Shown here piece after piece: positions 7,704 through 17,409 of a stretch of DNA of 43,446 nucleotides (positions are counted from its first letter, which is position 1; each line of letters starts with the position of its first letter). Origin of the DNA: JAVEVF01 sp034005175 (GTDB taxonomy: Bacteria; Actinomycetota; Coriobacteriia; Anaerosomatales; SLCP01); the NCBI GenBank assembly GCA_034005175.1, contig JAVEVF010000003.1, positions 1-43,446 of the forward strand, in the 5' to 3' direction. Position numbers and translations under genes: made by a program. Below the pieces are notes generated by a model that saw only the letters and a list, made by a program, of their open reading frames with translations, made no database searches and was not told the DNA's origin.

Positions 7704-9025
7704 CGGCGGTCAGCATCAGAGCCGAGTGTGGCAGTCAGATCGTGCTCGGCATTCGCACGCACGACAGTGATATCAAGCACGTCACCCACATTTGACGAGC
7801 GTACGAGTGCAATGAGGTCTTCGGCCTGCATGATGTCACGGTTTCCGGCACGTACGATGATGTCTCCTCGGCGGATGCCTGCGTCAGCAGCGGGAGAGCC
7901 CACCTCCACGAACTGCACCAGGGCCCCGCCCTTCACCGGCAGGTCAAAGCGTGCTGCGAGGTTCTCGTCGATGGTGACGGATTGAACACCGAGATAGGGG
8001 TGGATAGCGCGACCGGTCTCGATCAGCTGATCGGCCACGGTGCGCGCGAAGTCGATGGGGATGGCAAAGCCGATGCCCGCAGACTGGGGCGCGCCCACCG
8101 CGCCTGCCGGCGACTGAATGAGCGTGTTGATCCCGATGAGCTTGCCGGAGCCATCCACAAGCGCGCCACCGGAGTTGCCGGGGTTGATGGCGGCATCTGT
8201 CTGGATGAGATTCGTGTACCGCGCGATGCCAAGACCTTCACCTTCGGGAGTGCGCTGCAGTGCCGAGATGATTCCTGCCGTGACGGTCTTCTCGAGCCCG
8301 AACGGGCTGCCCACCGCAAGCACGAACTGACCTACCTCCAAATCAGCCGAGGAACCGTATTCGATGGCGGGATGACCCGTACCTGCGATCTTCAGTACGG
8401 CAAGGTCGGTCGAGGGGTCGGCACCGGCGATCTGAGCCTCGACGTCCTGCACGCCCACCGTGACGACGATGCGGTTGGCGTCTGCGATCACATGGTAGTT
8501 CGTGAGTATGTAACCGTCTTCGCGGATGATGACACCGCTGCCGTTGCTCACCTCGCGCCACTCCACAGCCCCCGTGTAGGTGTTGCGGAACTGCTGCTCC
8601 ACCGAGATGTTCACGACAGAGGGCGTCACTTTGGCGGCTACCACCACGGCCGTACTGGTGCTCTCGTTCGCAACGAGCTGCGTCTGGCTGGGTTCCGCGG
8701 TCTCGACATCTTCCTTGGTGACGGGACGGGAGCCTGGCACGAAGCCAAGAGCCCACATGATGGCTGCGGCCACGAGAATCCCGCCCACGACTGCACCCAC
8801 GCCTGCCGCAACAACCACAGCCGCACTCGACCAGCGCTTCACGAGTGCGGGCTCCTCGCACGGCTCCTCTGCGGGGGCACCGGTGTAATCACAGATGGGG
8901 AGCGGCCCATCAACGGTCGTGTAGCCGGTCGAAGAGGATGCGGGGGCTGCAGTCTCGGAAGCGGCATCAGGCGGTGTAGCCTCGGTGTCACTGTGAGTGC
9001 TGGGATCTCGCTCGGTGTCTTCCAT
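7700..9025 (-). CDS. htrA: Membrane-anchored HtrA/DegP-type serine protease with PDZ domain
   Basis: 441 residues. An acidic, Pro/Ser/Thr-rich cytoplasmic stretch (1-65) is followed by one membrane helix (about 67-95), a trypsin-like domain and a C-terminal PDZ domain (about 345-437). The catalytic triad is His178 (ILTNYHVIAD), Asp207 (DPSTDLAVLKI) and Ser285 (NPGNSGGALVD). It degrades or refolds damaged proteins on the outer face of the membrane. The frame is open upstream to 9196, but the ATG at 9023-9025 is chosen because GAGG lies six bases before it and a -10 box sits 36-41 bases upstream. Its stop overlaps rlmH. Confidence 0.95.
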   Translation of the reverse strand: MEDTERDPSTHSDTEATPPDAASETAAPASSSTGYTTVDGPLPICDYTGAPAEEPCEEPALVKRWSSAAVVVAAGVGAVVGGILVAAAIMWALGFVPGSRPVTKEDVETAEPSQTQLVANESTSTAVVVAAKVTPSVVNISVEQQFRNTYTGAVEWREVSNGSGVIIREDGYILTNYHVIADANRIVVTVGVQDVEAQIAGADPSTDLAVLKIAGTGHPAIEYGSSADLEVGQFVLAVGSPFGLEKTVTAGIISALQRTPEGEGLGIARYTNLIQTDAAINPGNSGGALVDGSGKLIGINTLIQSPAGAVGAPQSAGIGFAIPIDFARTVADQLIETGRAIHPYLGVQSVTIDENLAARFDLPVKGGALVQFVEVGSPAADAGIRRGDIIVRAGNRDIMQAEDLIALVRSSNVGDVLDITVVRANAEHDLTATLGSDADRR

Positions 9026-9060
9026 GTCGTCCTCGCTCGCAGGTGTGATGGTCCGTTGGG

Positions 9061-9091
9061 AGTATATCCCCCACGACACGCCCGTCACCAA
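9061..9091 (-). promoter_or_regulatory. Candidate promoter of the htrA-rlmH-argS-lysA unit
   Basis: The minus strand has TATACT (9061-9066), five of six matches to the -10 consensus, in the 121-base gap between nuoN and htrA. A weak -35 candidate TTGGTG (9086-9091) is 19 bases upstream. The leader would be about 30 bases. Confidence 0.5.
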
Positions 9092-9146
9092 CCCCCGGCG
9101 AGACTCCACCACACGCACATGCGAAAGAACGCCGGGGACCAAGCGG

Positions 9147-10541
9147 CTAACCGAGCGGCACTCCCAGTCCGCGCAGAATCGGTGAGACACCCACACCCAT
9201 CAAGATGACCACCACCACGAGCCCCGTGAGCGCGACAACCGCCGCAGGCGACTCGGTCGAGAGGTCATTCTCCCCTTCATCCTCGGCAGGTGGGCGTTCG
9301 CCGAGGAAGGCCGCTCGGATGATGCGGAAGTAGTAACCTGCCGACACCACGCTCGTGAGAAGGGCGATGACCAGCAACACCCATGACGAACCCGAAACAG
9401 CAGCACTGAACAGGTAGAGCTTCCCGAAGAAGCCCGCTAGTGGCGGGATACCGATGAGCGACAGCAGCCACACGACCGTGAACCATGCGAGCCAGGGTCT
9501 GCGCGATGAAAGCCCGCCGATGCCCGTGACGTCGGTATGCTCCTCGGCGGCCAGCAGCATGATGGCCATAGACGGCACGGCGTAGGCGACCGCGTAAAAG
9601 ACCGCTGATCTGTAACCAATGGGCGGCCCCGCTGCGAGGGCCATCAGGACGTAGCCTGTATGCGCTACGCCCGAATACGCCATCAGACGACGCAGGTCGG
9701 TCTGTGGCAGAGCCGCGAAGTTGCCGAGCACCATCGAGGCGGCTGCTGCCAATGAGAGGATGGGTGCCAACTCGGGCATCTGCGGCGCAACAACACTGAG
9801 AATGCGCGCCATGACGGTGATGCCCGCTATCTTGGGCACCGTTGACACGAAGGCCACTGCCGCAGGCTGCGCGCCTGCGTATGCATCCGGAGCCCAGTAG
9901 TGGAAGGGGGCGGCTGACATCTTGGCAAGCAGCCCCACGAGTGTAAGCAGCACGGCCACGAGACCGAGCGTGCCGGCGGCTTCCAACGAGATCTCGGCAA
10001 ACGCTGTCGTGCCAGAGACCCCGTACACGAATGAGAGTCCGTACAGCATGATGACGCTTGTCAGCATGGAGAGCAGGAAGTACTTAAGCGCGCCCTCAAG
10101 GCCTCGCACGTCATCGCGACGGTAACCCATGAGGATGTAGGCCGGCATGGTCGAGAGTTCGAGGGCGATGTACATGACGATGAGATCTTGGGCCATGCTG
10201 AGCAGCATGCCGCCAGCAGCCGCGAACATCGCAAGTGCTATGGCATCGCGACGGCGCTCGCCTCTCATGCCGCGTCCCGCCACCCACAAAGCCCACAGTG
10301 CGGTGAGACCAGCTACGCTCACGCGCGCGAACCGTGCGATGCCATCGGGCTGGATCTGGCCGAACGCCATGGCCCCCGCAGTGCCACCGAATGCCACGAG
10401 CAGGGCCGCCACAGCGGCAAGAGCCGCCGCGAGGTACGCTGCGCCCTTGTCACGCCCCGGCAGGAACTCGCCGAAGAGCGCGGCAAGCGCACCTATCACG
10501 ACAAGCGCCTCAGGCGCCAGATGCCAGTAACCCGTGAGCAT
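9147..10541 (-). CDS. nuoN: NADH-quinone oxidoreductase-type complex I subunit N
   Basis: 464 residues, nearly all membrane-spanning (about 13-14 helices). It is one of three antiporter-like subunits that form the proton channels of complex I. Family features include ELSTMPAYILMGY with the conserved helix-5 Glu, the lysine-bearing segment LLAKMSAAPFHYWAPDAY, and LRRLMAYSGVAHTGYVLM. It is the last gene of the nuo operon. Its ATG is directly next to the nuoM stop. Ser/Glu-rich residues near the C-terminus (EDEGENDLSTES) form a loop before the last helix. Confidence 0.95.
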   Translation of the reverse strand: MLTGYWHLAPEALVVIGALAALFGEFLPGRDKGAAYLAAALAAVAALLVAFGGTAGAMAFGQIQPDGIARFARVSVAGLTALWALWVAGRGMRGERRRDAIALAMFAAAGGMLLSMAQDLIVMYIALELSTMPAYILMGYRRDDVRGLEGALKYFLLSMLTSVIMLYGLSFVYGVSGTTAFAEISLEAAGTLGLVAVLLTLVGLLAKMSAAPFHYWAPDAYAGAQPAAVAFVSTVPKIAGITVMARILSVVAPQMPELAPILSLAAAASMVLGNFAALPQTDLRRLMAYSGVAHTGYVLMALAAGPPIGYRSAVFYAVAYAVPSMAIMLLAAEEHTDVTGIGGLSSRRPWLAWFTVVWLLSLIGIPPLAGFFGKLYLFSAAVSGSSWVLLVIALLTSVVSAGYYFRIIRAAFLGERPPAEDEGENDLSTESPAAVVALTGLVVVVILMGVGVSPILRGLGVPLG

Positions 10542-12011
10542 CTACGCAGCCCCCATCGATGCCAGCAGCGTGAGAACCGCCGGGTTCACGTACGCCAGAA
10601 TGCTGGACCAGTACACACCCATGACCACGGTGATCACGACGAGCGGGATGAGGATTCCTACCTCGCGTGAGGTGAGATCGGTGATGTTGCTGACGGCCTC
10701 ACTTGGCACGCCAAGGACCGTGCGTTGCACCATCCACAACATATAGGCAGCGGCCAGCAGTACGCCCACTGCGGCGATGACCACGTAACCGGGTGCGATC
10801 AATGGCGAGCGCCACGCCCCCACGAGGCTCAAGAACTCGCCGACGAATCCCGCGAGGCCTGGCAGCCCAAGCGAAGCGAACGACGCGAACGCGAGCAGTC
10901 CCGCAGCGACAGGCACCTGCTTGGAAAGCCCCGATATCTCGGCGATCATGCGTGTGTGCGTGCGCTCGTACACCATGCCCACGAGCAGGAAGAGCATGCC
11001 GGTGATGATCCCGTGCGCGAACATGATGGCTACCGCGCCGTCAAGACCCTCGGGTGTCGCCGACGCGATACCCAACATCACAAAGCCCATGTGCGAGACG
11101 GACGAGTATGCGACGAGCTTCTTGAGGTCGGTCTGAGCGAACGCCACGGCGGCGCCGTAGATGATGGAGATGACAGCGAGCAGCGAGATGAACCACGCCC
11201 ATGAAGCTGACGCCCCAGGCAGAATGGGCAGACTCACGCGCACGAAGCCATATGTCCCCATCTTCAGCAGGATGCCTGCGAGCAACACCGAGCCCGCGGT
11301 GGGTGCCTCGACGTGGGCGTCGGGAAGCCACGTATGAAACGGGAACATCGGCACCTTGACCGCGAAGCCGAGGAAGAACGCCGCGAAGACCCACCACTGA
11401 AATCCTGCCGGGAAGCTGCTGTTCGCCAGCTCCATCATGTCAAAGGTCCCCCCTGCGGGATTCAGGTACAGCGCGAGGATCCCCACAAGCATGAAGACTG
11501 AGCCAAAGAGCGTGTACAGGAAGAACTTGATTGCGGCATATTGGCGGTTCGGCCCGCCCCAGATCGCGATGAGGAAGTACATCGGAACAAGAACGAGTTC
11601 CCAGAAGACGTAGAAGAGCACGAAGTCAAGCGCAACGAAAACCCCGTTCATTCCCACAGCAAGCAGGAGGATCATCGTGAAGTAGAAACCGGGGCGCTCG
11701 GAGATATTCCACGAAGCAAGAATAGCTATGGGAAGCAGCAACGCCGCAAGGAACAAGAGTGGCAAGGAGATGCCATCAACACCCAAGAAGTACTGGATGT
11801 TCGCCTCGGGTATCCACTGCACGCGCTCGATGAACTGCAGTCCCCCGCCGACATCGAAGCGCAACGCTAGGATGATCACGAGCGCAAGATCGATGAGCGA
11901 GACCACGAGCGCCACGACGCGCGCGCTCTTTGCACGCCCTTTTGGGAGCAATGCCGTGACAGCCGCGCCCAGCAGCGGCAAGAACACGATGGTTGTCAGG
12001 AGTGGAAGCAT
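10542..12011 (-). CDS. nuoM: Complex I subunit M
   Basis: 489 residues and about 14 membrane helices. It is an antiporter-like proton-pumping subunit in the membrane arm. It shows YFLGVDGISLPLLFLAA, FYVFWELVLVPMYFLI (conserved Glu on helix 5), KVPMFPFHTWLPDAHVEAPT and LKKLVAYSSVSHMGFVMLG, all typical of NuoM. It starts with ATG three bases after the nuoL stop and abuts nuoN, consistent with one transcript. Confidence 0.97.
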   Translation of the reverse strand: MLPLLTTIVFLPLLGAAVTALLPKGRAKSARVVALVVSLIDLALVIILALRFDVGGGLQFIERVQWIPEANIQYFLGVDGISLPLLFLAALLLPIAILASWNISERPGFYFTMILLLAVGMNGVFVALDFVLFYVFWELVLVPMYFLIAIWGGPNRQYAAIKFFLYTLFGSVFMLVGILALYLNPAGGTFDMMELANSSFPAGFQWWVFAAFFLGFAVKVPMFPFHTWLPDAHVEAPTAGSVLLAGILLKMGTYGFVRVSLPILPGASASWAWFISLLAVISIIYGAAVAFAQTDLKKLVAYSSVSHMGFVMLGIASATPEGLDGAVAIMFAHGIITGMLFLLVGMVYERTHTRMIAEISGLSKQVPVAAGLLAFASFASLGLPGLAGFVGEFLSLVGAWRSPLIAPGYVVIAAVGVLLAAAYMLWMVQRTVLGVPSEAVSNITDLTSREVGILIPLVVITVVMGVYWSSILAYVNPAVLTLLASMGAA

Positions 12012-12014
12012 CCC

Positions 12015-13922
12015 CTAGGCCCCTTTCACCACGATCCATAGCATGAACAGCACGAGAGCTCCCAACACATAGCGCTGGTAGACTTGCACGCCGCCGGTTT
12101 GTATCCGGCGCATGTTGGAGCCAGCAACGCGGGCTGCATGTGCAACCTCGTTCACCATCCGATCGACCACGTTCACGTCAAACCACCACGCGGCCTCTGC
12201 CACCCGACACCACGCAGTTGCCACGCCGTTCACCCCACCGTCCACATGCTCACTGTCGAAGCGCGCAAGCGCCTCTGCGGCCCAGATGTACGGGCGAATG
12301 ATGAGGTGCTCGTAGATGTCGTCGAAGTAGAACTTGCGCTCGATCACCGTGTACACAAGCCCCGCGCGCTCTTTGAGCATGTTCGTGTCGACAGCGGCGT
12401 CGCGCCGGCCGTACACCCACCAGCCGACCCCGAGGCCGGCGAAGGCCACAGCGGACGAGCTTATCGCGATGAGGGGATCGGGCCAGTGCCCCTCATGTCC
12501 CAGGAACGACGAGAAGGCCGGCGCCGCAAAGCCGATAGTCGCTGTGATGACAGTGAGCACGGTCATCGGCAGAAGCATGGTGGCGGGGCCTTCTTCGAGA
12601 TCATCTGTCTGCGCCGGGCCAGCAAACACACGGAACCACAACCGTGCGACGTAGAAAGCAGTCACGAATGCAGCTGCCAGCGCGAGGAAGAAGACAGCGT
12701 AATGACCCCCGTTCCAAGCCGCGTCCAAGATCTCGTCTTTGGACCAGAACCCAGACAAGGGAAAGACGCCTGCGAGTGCGAGCGCCCCGATGCCGAATGT
12801 CACTGCCGTCCAACGCATATGCCTGCCAAGGCCGCCCATCTCACGCATGTCTTGCGTGTGACTCGCATGAATGATCACGCCGGCGCCAAGAAAGAGCAGC
12901 GACTTGAAGAACGCATGCGTGACCAGGTGGAATGTCCCGGCTACGGCACCACCCACGCCGATGGCGAGGAACATGTAACCAAGCTGGCTGATGGTGGAAT
13001 ACGCGAGTACCTTCTTGATGTCGTGCTGCACCATCGCCATGAGCCCGCCGAGAAGCGCGGTGATCGTGCCGACGAGCATAGTCACCGAAAGAGCCACCCC
13101 GCTCGCCTCGAAGATCGGCAGCGCCCGGCCCACCAGGTACACACCTGCCGCTACCATCGTGGCAGCGTGGATGAGTGCAGATGCCGGCGTGGGTCCGGCC
13201 ATCGCGTCGGGAAGCCAGACGTGCAGCGGTACCTGCGCTGACTTCCCCATCGCGGCGAACAACAGGAGCAGCGCGATGGCGGTCGCGACACCAGGTGCCC
13301 ATGAGCCCGCTGCACCCAGCACGGCGGTGAACTCAAACGAGCCGACAGTCGCGTATATGATCGCGAGCGCGATGGCGAAGCCCACGTCACCTACACGTGT
13401 GGTGAGGAACGCCTTCTGCGACGCTCTTCTCGGCGCCTCTTGCTCATGCCAGAAACCGATGAGCAGGTAGGAGCAAAGACCCATCACTTCCCATGCCATG
13501 TACAGCATGAAGAAGTTGTCGGCGAGCACGAGCGCGAGCATCGCGGCGGTGAACAGGGTGAGCACGCCAAAATACCAGCCCACTCGATCGTCGTCGCGCA
13601 TATACGCAAGTGAGTACAACTGCACGCAAACGGCCACGATCGTCACCACGAGCAACATGACGGCGGAAACGGGGTCAAGCAGCAACCCCAACGACAGGTC
13701 AGCTCCACCCACCTGCGCGATAGGCCATGAGGCGTGATAGAGAGCGTCAGCATCCTGGCCACCCGGCCACACGGAGCTAAACGCGACAAGCGAAAGCGCG
13801 AGCGACGCACCCACCGCCCCTACTCCAAGCCAGCGCATACGGTTGCGTGCGCGACGTGAGAGCGGCGCGAGCACGGCGAAGGCAAGAGCTGGCAGCAGCG
13901 GTATGAGCGCGACGTAAGCCAC
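12015..13922 (-). CDS. nuoL: Complex I subunit L
   Basis: 635 residues, normal for NuoL, with about 16 membrane helices plus the long lateral helix near the C-terminus. It is the distal antiporter-like subunit that pumps protons. Motifs include YMAWEVMGLCSYLLIGFW, KSAQVPLHVWLPDAMAGPTP, SALIHAATMVAAGVYLVGR and HDIKKVLAYSTISQLGYMFL. A histidine-containing segment (HASHTQDMREMGGL) is also typical. The start is GTG at 13920-13922, two bases after the nuoK stop, with AGG six bases upstream. Confidence 0.97.
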   Translation of the reverse strand: MAYVALIPLLPALAFAVLAPLSRRARNRMRWLGVGAVGASLALSLVAFSSVWPGGQDADALYHASWPIAQVGGADLSLGLLLDPVSAVMLLVVTIVAVCVQLYSLAYMRDDDRVGWYFGVLTLFTAAMLALVLADNFFMLYMAWEVMGLCSYLLIGFWHEQEAPRRASQKAFLTTRVGDVGFAIALAIIYATVGSFEFTAVLGAAGSWAPGVATAIALLLLFAAMGKSAQVPLHVWLPDAMAGPTPASALIHAATMVAAGVYLVGRALPIFEASGVALSVTMLVGTITALLGGLMAMVQHDIKKVLAYSTISQLGYMFLAIGVGGAVAGTFHLVTHAFFKSLLFLGAGVIIHASHTQDMREMGGLGRHMRWTAVTFGIGALALAGVFPLSGFWSKDEILDAAWNGGHYAVFFLALAAAFVTAFYVARLWFRVFAGPAQTDDLEEGPATMLLPMTVLTVITATIGFAAPAFSSFLGHEGHWPDPLIAISSSAVAFAGLGVGWWVYGRRDAAVDTNMLKERAGLVYTVIERKFYFDDIYEHLIIRPYIWAAEALARFDSEHVDGGVNGVATAWCRVAEAAWWFDVNVVDRMVNEVAHAARVAGSNMRRIQTGGVQVYQRYVLGALVLFMLWIVVKGA

Positions 13923-13924
13923 CG

Positions 13925-14236
13925 CTATCCTTTCAGCTCATCTATGGAGGACAGCTCGATGGTGCGTGTCTGGCGGTAGATGGCCAGCACGAGCGCAAGG
14001 CCCAGCCCTATCTCGGCCGCCGAGACCACCATTGTGAAGATCGCGAAGAACTGGCCGGTCATCTCGCTCGGTGTGATGAAGCGTGAAAGCGCGACCAAGT
14101 TGAGGTTCACAGCCACAGCCATGAGCTCAAGCGACATGAGAACCATTACCGCGCTCTTGCGTGCCACCGCGCCGTAAAGCCCCAGCGTGAAGAGCACCGC
14201 TGCCAAGGCGAGAAACGCTGAGGGCCCCACCTGCAT
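13925..14236 (-). CDS. nuoK: Complex I subunit K
   Basis: 103 residues and three membrane helices, as in NuoK/NDH-4L. It carries the conserved membrane glutamates in LMSLELMAVAVNLN and SAAEIGLGLALVLAI, which belong to the proton path near the quinone site. The ATG at 14234-14236 overlaps the nuoJ stop as TGATG; a GTG one codon earlier (14239) is also possible. It lies between nuoJ and nuoL in the usual order. Confidence 0.95.
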   Translation of the reverse strand: MQVGPSAFLALAAVLFTLGLYGAVARKSAVMVLMSLELMAVAVNLNLVALSRFITPSEMTGQFFAIFTMVVSAAEIGLGLALVLAIYRQTRTIELSSIDELKG

Positions 14237-14739
14237 CACGGCCGATCATCCTCCCTCGACCACCACACCGCTCCCACGAGCGCTGTGAGCAAGACAAGCG
14301 ACGCCACCTCGAACGGCAGCGCCCAGCGTGAGAAGAGCAGCTCGCCGAGCGCAGCCGTGTCTGGCACAACTGCGGGCATCTGCGCGACATGGTCGCCGTA
14401 CTGCGCGATAGCGACATACATCACAACACCGAAAACCGCCGCCAGCACTCCTCCACCGATGGAGATCTCAACCGGGCGCACCGCGTCCTCTCGGCTCCTC
14501 AATGTGAGCATGATGACGAAGAGCAGAAGCACCGAGACCGCACCCGCGTATACGAGAATCTGCACGACCGCGAGGAATTCGGCGGACAACAGCAGGTAAA
14601 GGCCGCCGACGGCCACCATCACCTCAAGCAGCCAGAAGGCCGCATGGACGACGTGGCGCGTGGTGAGCATCCCCACTGCCCCCCCGATACACGCGAAAGC
14701 AAGGATGATGAATGCGACACCGTTGACGGTCTCGGTCAT
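14236..14739 (-). CDS. nuoJ: Complex I subunit J
   Basis: 167 residues with five predicted membrane helices. It is a core membrane-arm subunit that shapes the proton half-channel beside NuoK. Typical NuoJ features are the start VAFIILAFACIGGAVGMLTT, HAAFWLLEVMVAVGGLYLLL, and VVQILVYAGAVSVLLLFVIM. The ATG overlaps the nuoI stop as ATGA and its stop overlaps the nuoK start. Confidence 0.95.
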   Translation of the reverse strand: MTETVNGVAFIILAFACIGGAVGMLTTRHVVHAAFWLLEVMVAVGGLYLLLSAEFLAVVQILVYAGAVSVLLLFVIMLTLRSREDAVRPVEISIGGGVLAAVFGVVMYVAIAQYGDHVAQMPAVVPDTAALGELLFSRWALPFEVASLVLLTALVGAVWWSREDDRP

Positions 14740-15194
14740 TCGGCAGCCTCCTTGTCCACGGTCTTCTCGGCGGGCTTGACACGCTTGATGGGCGCGGCGT
14801 CGACATCGGTCAGCAGGTCGACGACAAGCTCTTCAGGCGATGTGCGGGCGAGCTCATAGTCATGCCCCATGGTGATAGCGTCGTATGGGCATGCTTCCAC
14901 GCACAGACCGCACATCATGCATGCACCGATCTCATACGAGTAGTGGTTGATGTGCTTGGTCTTGTCCTCGCGGACGGTGACGTCGAACTCAAGTATGTGG
15001 TCAGGGCACGCACGCACGCACGCCAGACACGCAGTGCACTTGGGTTTGGACTCCTCGTCATACAGCGGCGTGACCGCCCAGCGCGCACGGTCGGGAAGCT
15101 CGAGCTTCTCATAGGGATACTTCACGGTGATGGGCACGCGCAGCATGTTTCGCATCGTGATCAACATGCCGGTGAGGATGCCTTTGCCCCACAT
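14736..15194 (-). CDS. nuoI: Complex I subunit I, two-[4Fe-4S] ferredoxin-like
   Basis: 152 residues. It carries electrons between the peripheral arm entry and NuoB. Two cluster motifs are visible: Cys53-x2-Cys56-x2-Cys59-x3-Cys63 (CTACLACVRACP) and Cys92-x2-Cys95-x2-Cys98-x3-Cys102 (CMMCGLCVEACP). An amphipathic N-terminal helix (TGMLITMRNMLRVPITVKYP) docks it to the membrane. The open frame extends to 15335, but the ATG at 15192-15194 overlaps the nuoH stop as TGATG and matches the usual family start. The C-terminal tail is charged (KRVKPAEKTVDKEAAE). As no NuoEFG genes are present, NuoI or an unlinked partner may receive electrons directly. Confidence 0.96.
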   Translation of the reverse strand: MWGKGILTGMLITMRNMLRVPITVKYPYEKLELPDRARWAVTPLYDEESKPKCTACLACVRACPDHILEFDVTVREDKTKHINHYSYEIGACMMCGLCVEACPYDAITMGHDYELARTSPEELVVDLLTDVDAAPIKRVKPAEKTVDKEAAE

Positions 15195-16204
15195 CAGCTC
15201 ACACCCCCCACCGCAGCAAGCTTCATCACGACGCCAACGAGCACGATCCAGACGAGTGATGCAGGGATGAGCCACTTCCAGCCGAGATTCATGAGTTGAT
15301 CGATGCGCACACGTGGCAGTGTGCCTCGGATCCACATGAGCACGAAGATGCCGATGTAGGTCTTCAGCACGAAGATGACGGGCGCGAGCGGCGCCACCAC
15401 GGACTCAGGAAGGAACGGCAGCGTCCAGCCCCCGAAGAACATCGTGACCGCAAGTGCTGAGATCACAAAGGAGTTGCTGAACTCGGAGAGGAAGATGAGC
15501 CCGAACTTCATCGAGGAGTACTCGGTGGCAAACCCTGCGACGAGCTCGGATTCGGCCTCGGACATATCGAACGGCGTCTGGTTAAGCTCGCAGAGCGCCG
15601 CAACAAGAAAGATCACAAACGAGGGAAACAGCAGCAGAACGAGCCAGCGCGGCAGGATACCCATCCATACGCCGGACTGAAAGGCGACGATCTCGCCGAG
15701 GTCAAGAGAGCCAACGATCATGACCACGGGCAGGACCGAGAGGAGCAGCGGCACCTCGTATGCGATCTGCTGCGCGGCAGCGCGCAGCGCCCCGATGAGC
15801 GAGTACTTATTGGCCGATGCCCACCCAGCCATGATGACGCCGAGCGGGACGATCGAGAGCACAGCGAAGGTGAAAAGCAACCCTGTCTCCAACCGCACTA
15901 TGCGAAGCGTCTCGGAGAAGGGGAGCGCCGCGTAAGCGGTGAGCGAGGGCACGAACACGACCGCGGGCGCGAGCACATACATCCAGCGGTCGACCCCCGT
16001 GGGCATGATGTCCTCTTTCGAGAGCAGTTTGAGCACATCTGCGGTCGTCTGGAGGATGCCCTTGGGTCCGAGGTGCACTGGGCCGAGCCTCAGGTGAAGG
16101 TGGCCGAGCACCTTGCGCAGCATGTAGATGAGAACCACGCCATTCATGAGCATGAGACCAGCGGCTGCCAGGACGGGCAGTATGGCTGAGAGAACCGCGT
16201 TCAT
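15194..16204 (-). CDS. nuoH: Complex I subunit H, quinone-site membrane subunit
   Basis: 336 residues, eight or nine membrane helices. NuoH forms the membrane side of the quinone chamber. Family features are the LHLRLGPVHLGPKGILQTTADVLKLLSKED-type loop (read in pieces at residues 36-66), LCELNQTPFDMSEAESELVAG with the conserved Glu residues, and RGTLPRVRIDQLMNLGWKWL near the end. The ATG overlaps the nuoD stop as ATGA. Order nuoD-nuoH-nuoI with no nuoE, nuoF or nuoG between is the arrangement of 11-subunit complexes. Confidence 0.97.
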   Translation of the reverse strand: MNAVLSAILPVLAAAGLMLMNGVVLIYMLRKVLGHLHLRLGPVHLGPKGILQTTADVLKLLSKEDIMPTGVDRWMYVLAPAVVFVPSLTAYAALPFSETLRIVRLETGLLFTFAVLSIVPLGVIMAGWASANKYSLIGALRAAAQQIAYEVPLLLSVLPVVMIVGSLDLGEIVAFQSGVWMGILPRWLVLLLFPSFVIFLVAALCELNQTPFDMSEAESELVAGFATEYSSMKFGLIFLSEFSNSFVISALAVTMFFGGWTLPFLPESVVAPLAPVIFVLKTYIGIFVLMWIRGTLPRVRIDQLMNLGWKWLIPASLVWIVLVGVVMKLAAVGGVS

Positions 16205-17409
16205 CGGTCAATCTCCCCGAGCACCACATCGGTGCTCCCGATGATGACGATGGCGTCGGCAAGCAGGTGGCCAGGCAAGATCTCCTCGAGCACCTGCATC
16301 GCAAAGAGCGACGGGGCTCGGTAGTGGAACCGGTACGGCGTGTCTGTGCCGTCTGAGACGAGGTGCACGCCCAGCTCTCCTCGGGGCGATTCAACGCGCG
16401 CGTACACCTCGCCCGTCGGAGGCCGAAGCACGCGCGGCACCTTGCCCATCACGTCACCTTCGGGCAACCCATCGATGCACTGGCGCATCATGTGCACCGC
16501 TTGACGCATCTCTCCCATGCGCACGAGATAGCGATCCCACGCATCCCCCGTCTCGCCGAGCGGCACGTCGAACTCGAGATCACCGTAGGCGGCGTAAGGC
16601 GCATCGCGCCGCACGTCGTATGGGACGCCAGCGCAGCGCAGGTTGGCACCGGTGAGGCCGAAAGAAAGCGCCGTGGCACGGTCGATGACGCCGATGCCGC
16701 GCACGCGCTTCTGGAAGATCTCGTTTCCGCCGAGAAGCGCATGGTGCTCGTCGAGATAACCGTCGATCGTGCGCAGAAAGGCGCGGATCTTCTGCTCGGC
16801 CTCGGGAGGCAGGTCGGCAAGCACTCCACCGGGGCGCACGTAGTTGAACATCATGCGCTGGCCCGTCACAGCCTCGAGGATGTCGAGAAGCGCCTCGCGT
16901 TCGCGTAACGCGTATAGGAACTGCCCCATCGCGCCGCAGTCAAGCCCGAACGTTCCGTACCACACCAGGTGGCTGGAGAGACGGTTGATCTCGCCCATGA
17001 GGCTGCGCAGCCAGTGTGCCTTTGGCGGCACCTCGATCTCGAGCAGCTCCTCGACGGCAAGCGCTGCGGCAAGCTCGCCGTGGATGCCCGAGACGTAATC
17101 ACCCCGGTCCATGAGGGTGCCGAGCTGGTGATAGCGACGGTGCTCGGCAAGCTTCTCGATACCGCGGTGCAGATAACCCACGGATGTCTCGACGTTCACG
17201 ATCTCCTCACCATCAAGCTCGGCGATGAGCCTCAAGACACCGTGCGTGGAGGGGTGTTGCGGGCCGATGTTAACGACAAGGCGCTCGGTTGCAAGCCCAT
17301 CCACGCCAGACGGGACGCGCTTGATACCGGCAGGCACCAGATCGAGGTCGCACGCAGGTGCCGACCCCTGCAGGGTCTCGGCGCGGATGGTGTCGCGCGG
17401 ATCGCTCAC
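16201..17409 (-). CDS. nuoD: Complex I subunit D (49 kDa-type)
   Basis: 402 residues. With NuoB and NuoH it forms the quinone site. It shows VNIGPQHPSTHGVLRL with the quinone-site histidines, GYLHRGIEKLAEHRRYHQ, MDRGDYVSGIHGELAAALAV, and the C-terminal IIGSTDVVLGEIDR in place of the hydrogenase CxxC. This shows it is a complex I and not a [NiFe]-hydrogenase large subunit. The frame is open to 17577, but the GTG at 17407-17409 overlaps the nuoC stop as GTGA and has GAGGAGG 10 bases upstream. Confidence 0.96.
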   Translation of the reverse strand: MSDPRDTIRAETLQGSAPACDLDLVPAGIKRVPSGVDGLATERLVVNIGPQHPSTHGVLRLIAELDGEEIVNVETSVGYLHRGIEKLAEHRRYHQLGTLMDRGDYVSGIHGELAAALAVEELLEIEVPPKAHWLRSLMGEINRLSSHLVWYGTFGLDCGAMGQFLYALREREALLDILEAVTGQRMMFNYVRPGGVLADLPPEAEQKIRAFLRTIDGYLDEHHALLGGNEIFQKRVRGIGVIDRATALSFGLTGANLRCAGVPYDVRRDAPYAAYGDLEFDVPLGETGDAWDRYLVRMGEMRQAVHMMRQCIDGLPEGDVMGKVPRVLRPPTGEVYARVESPRGELGVHLVSDGTDTPYRFHYRAPSLFAMQVLEEILPGHLLADAIVIIGSTDVVLGEIDR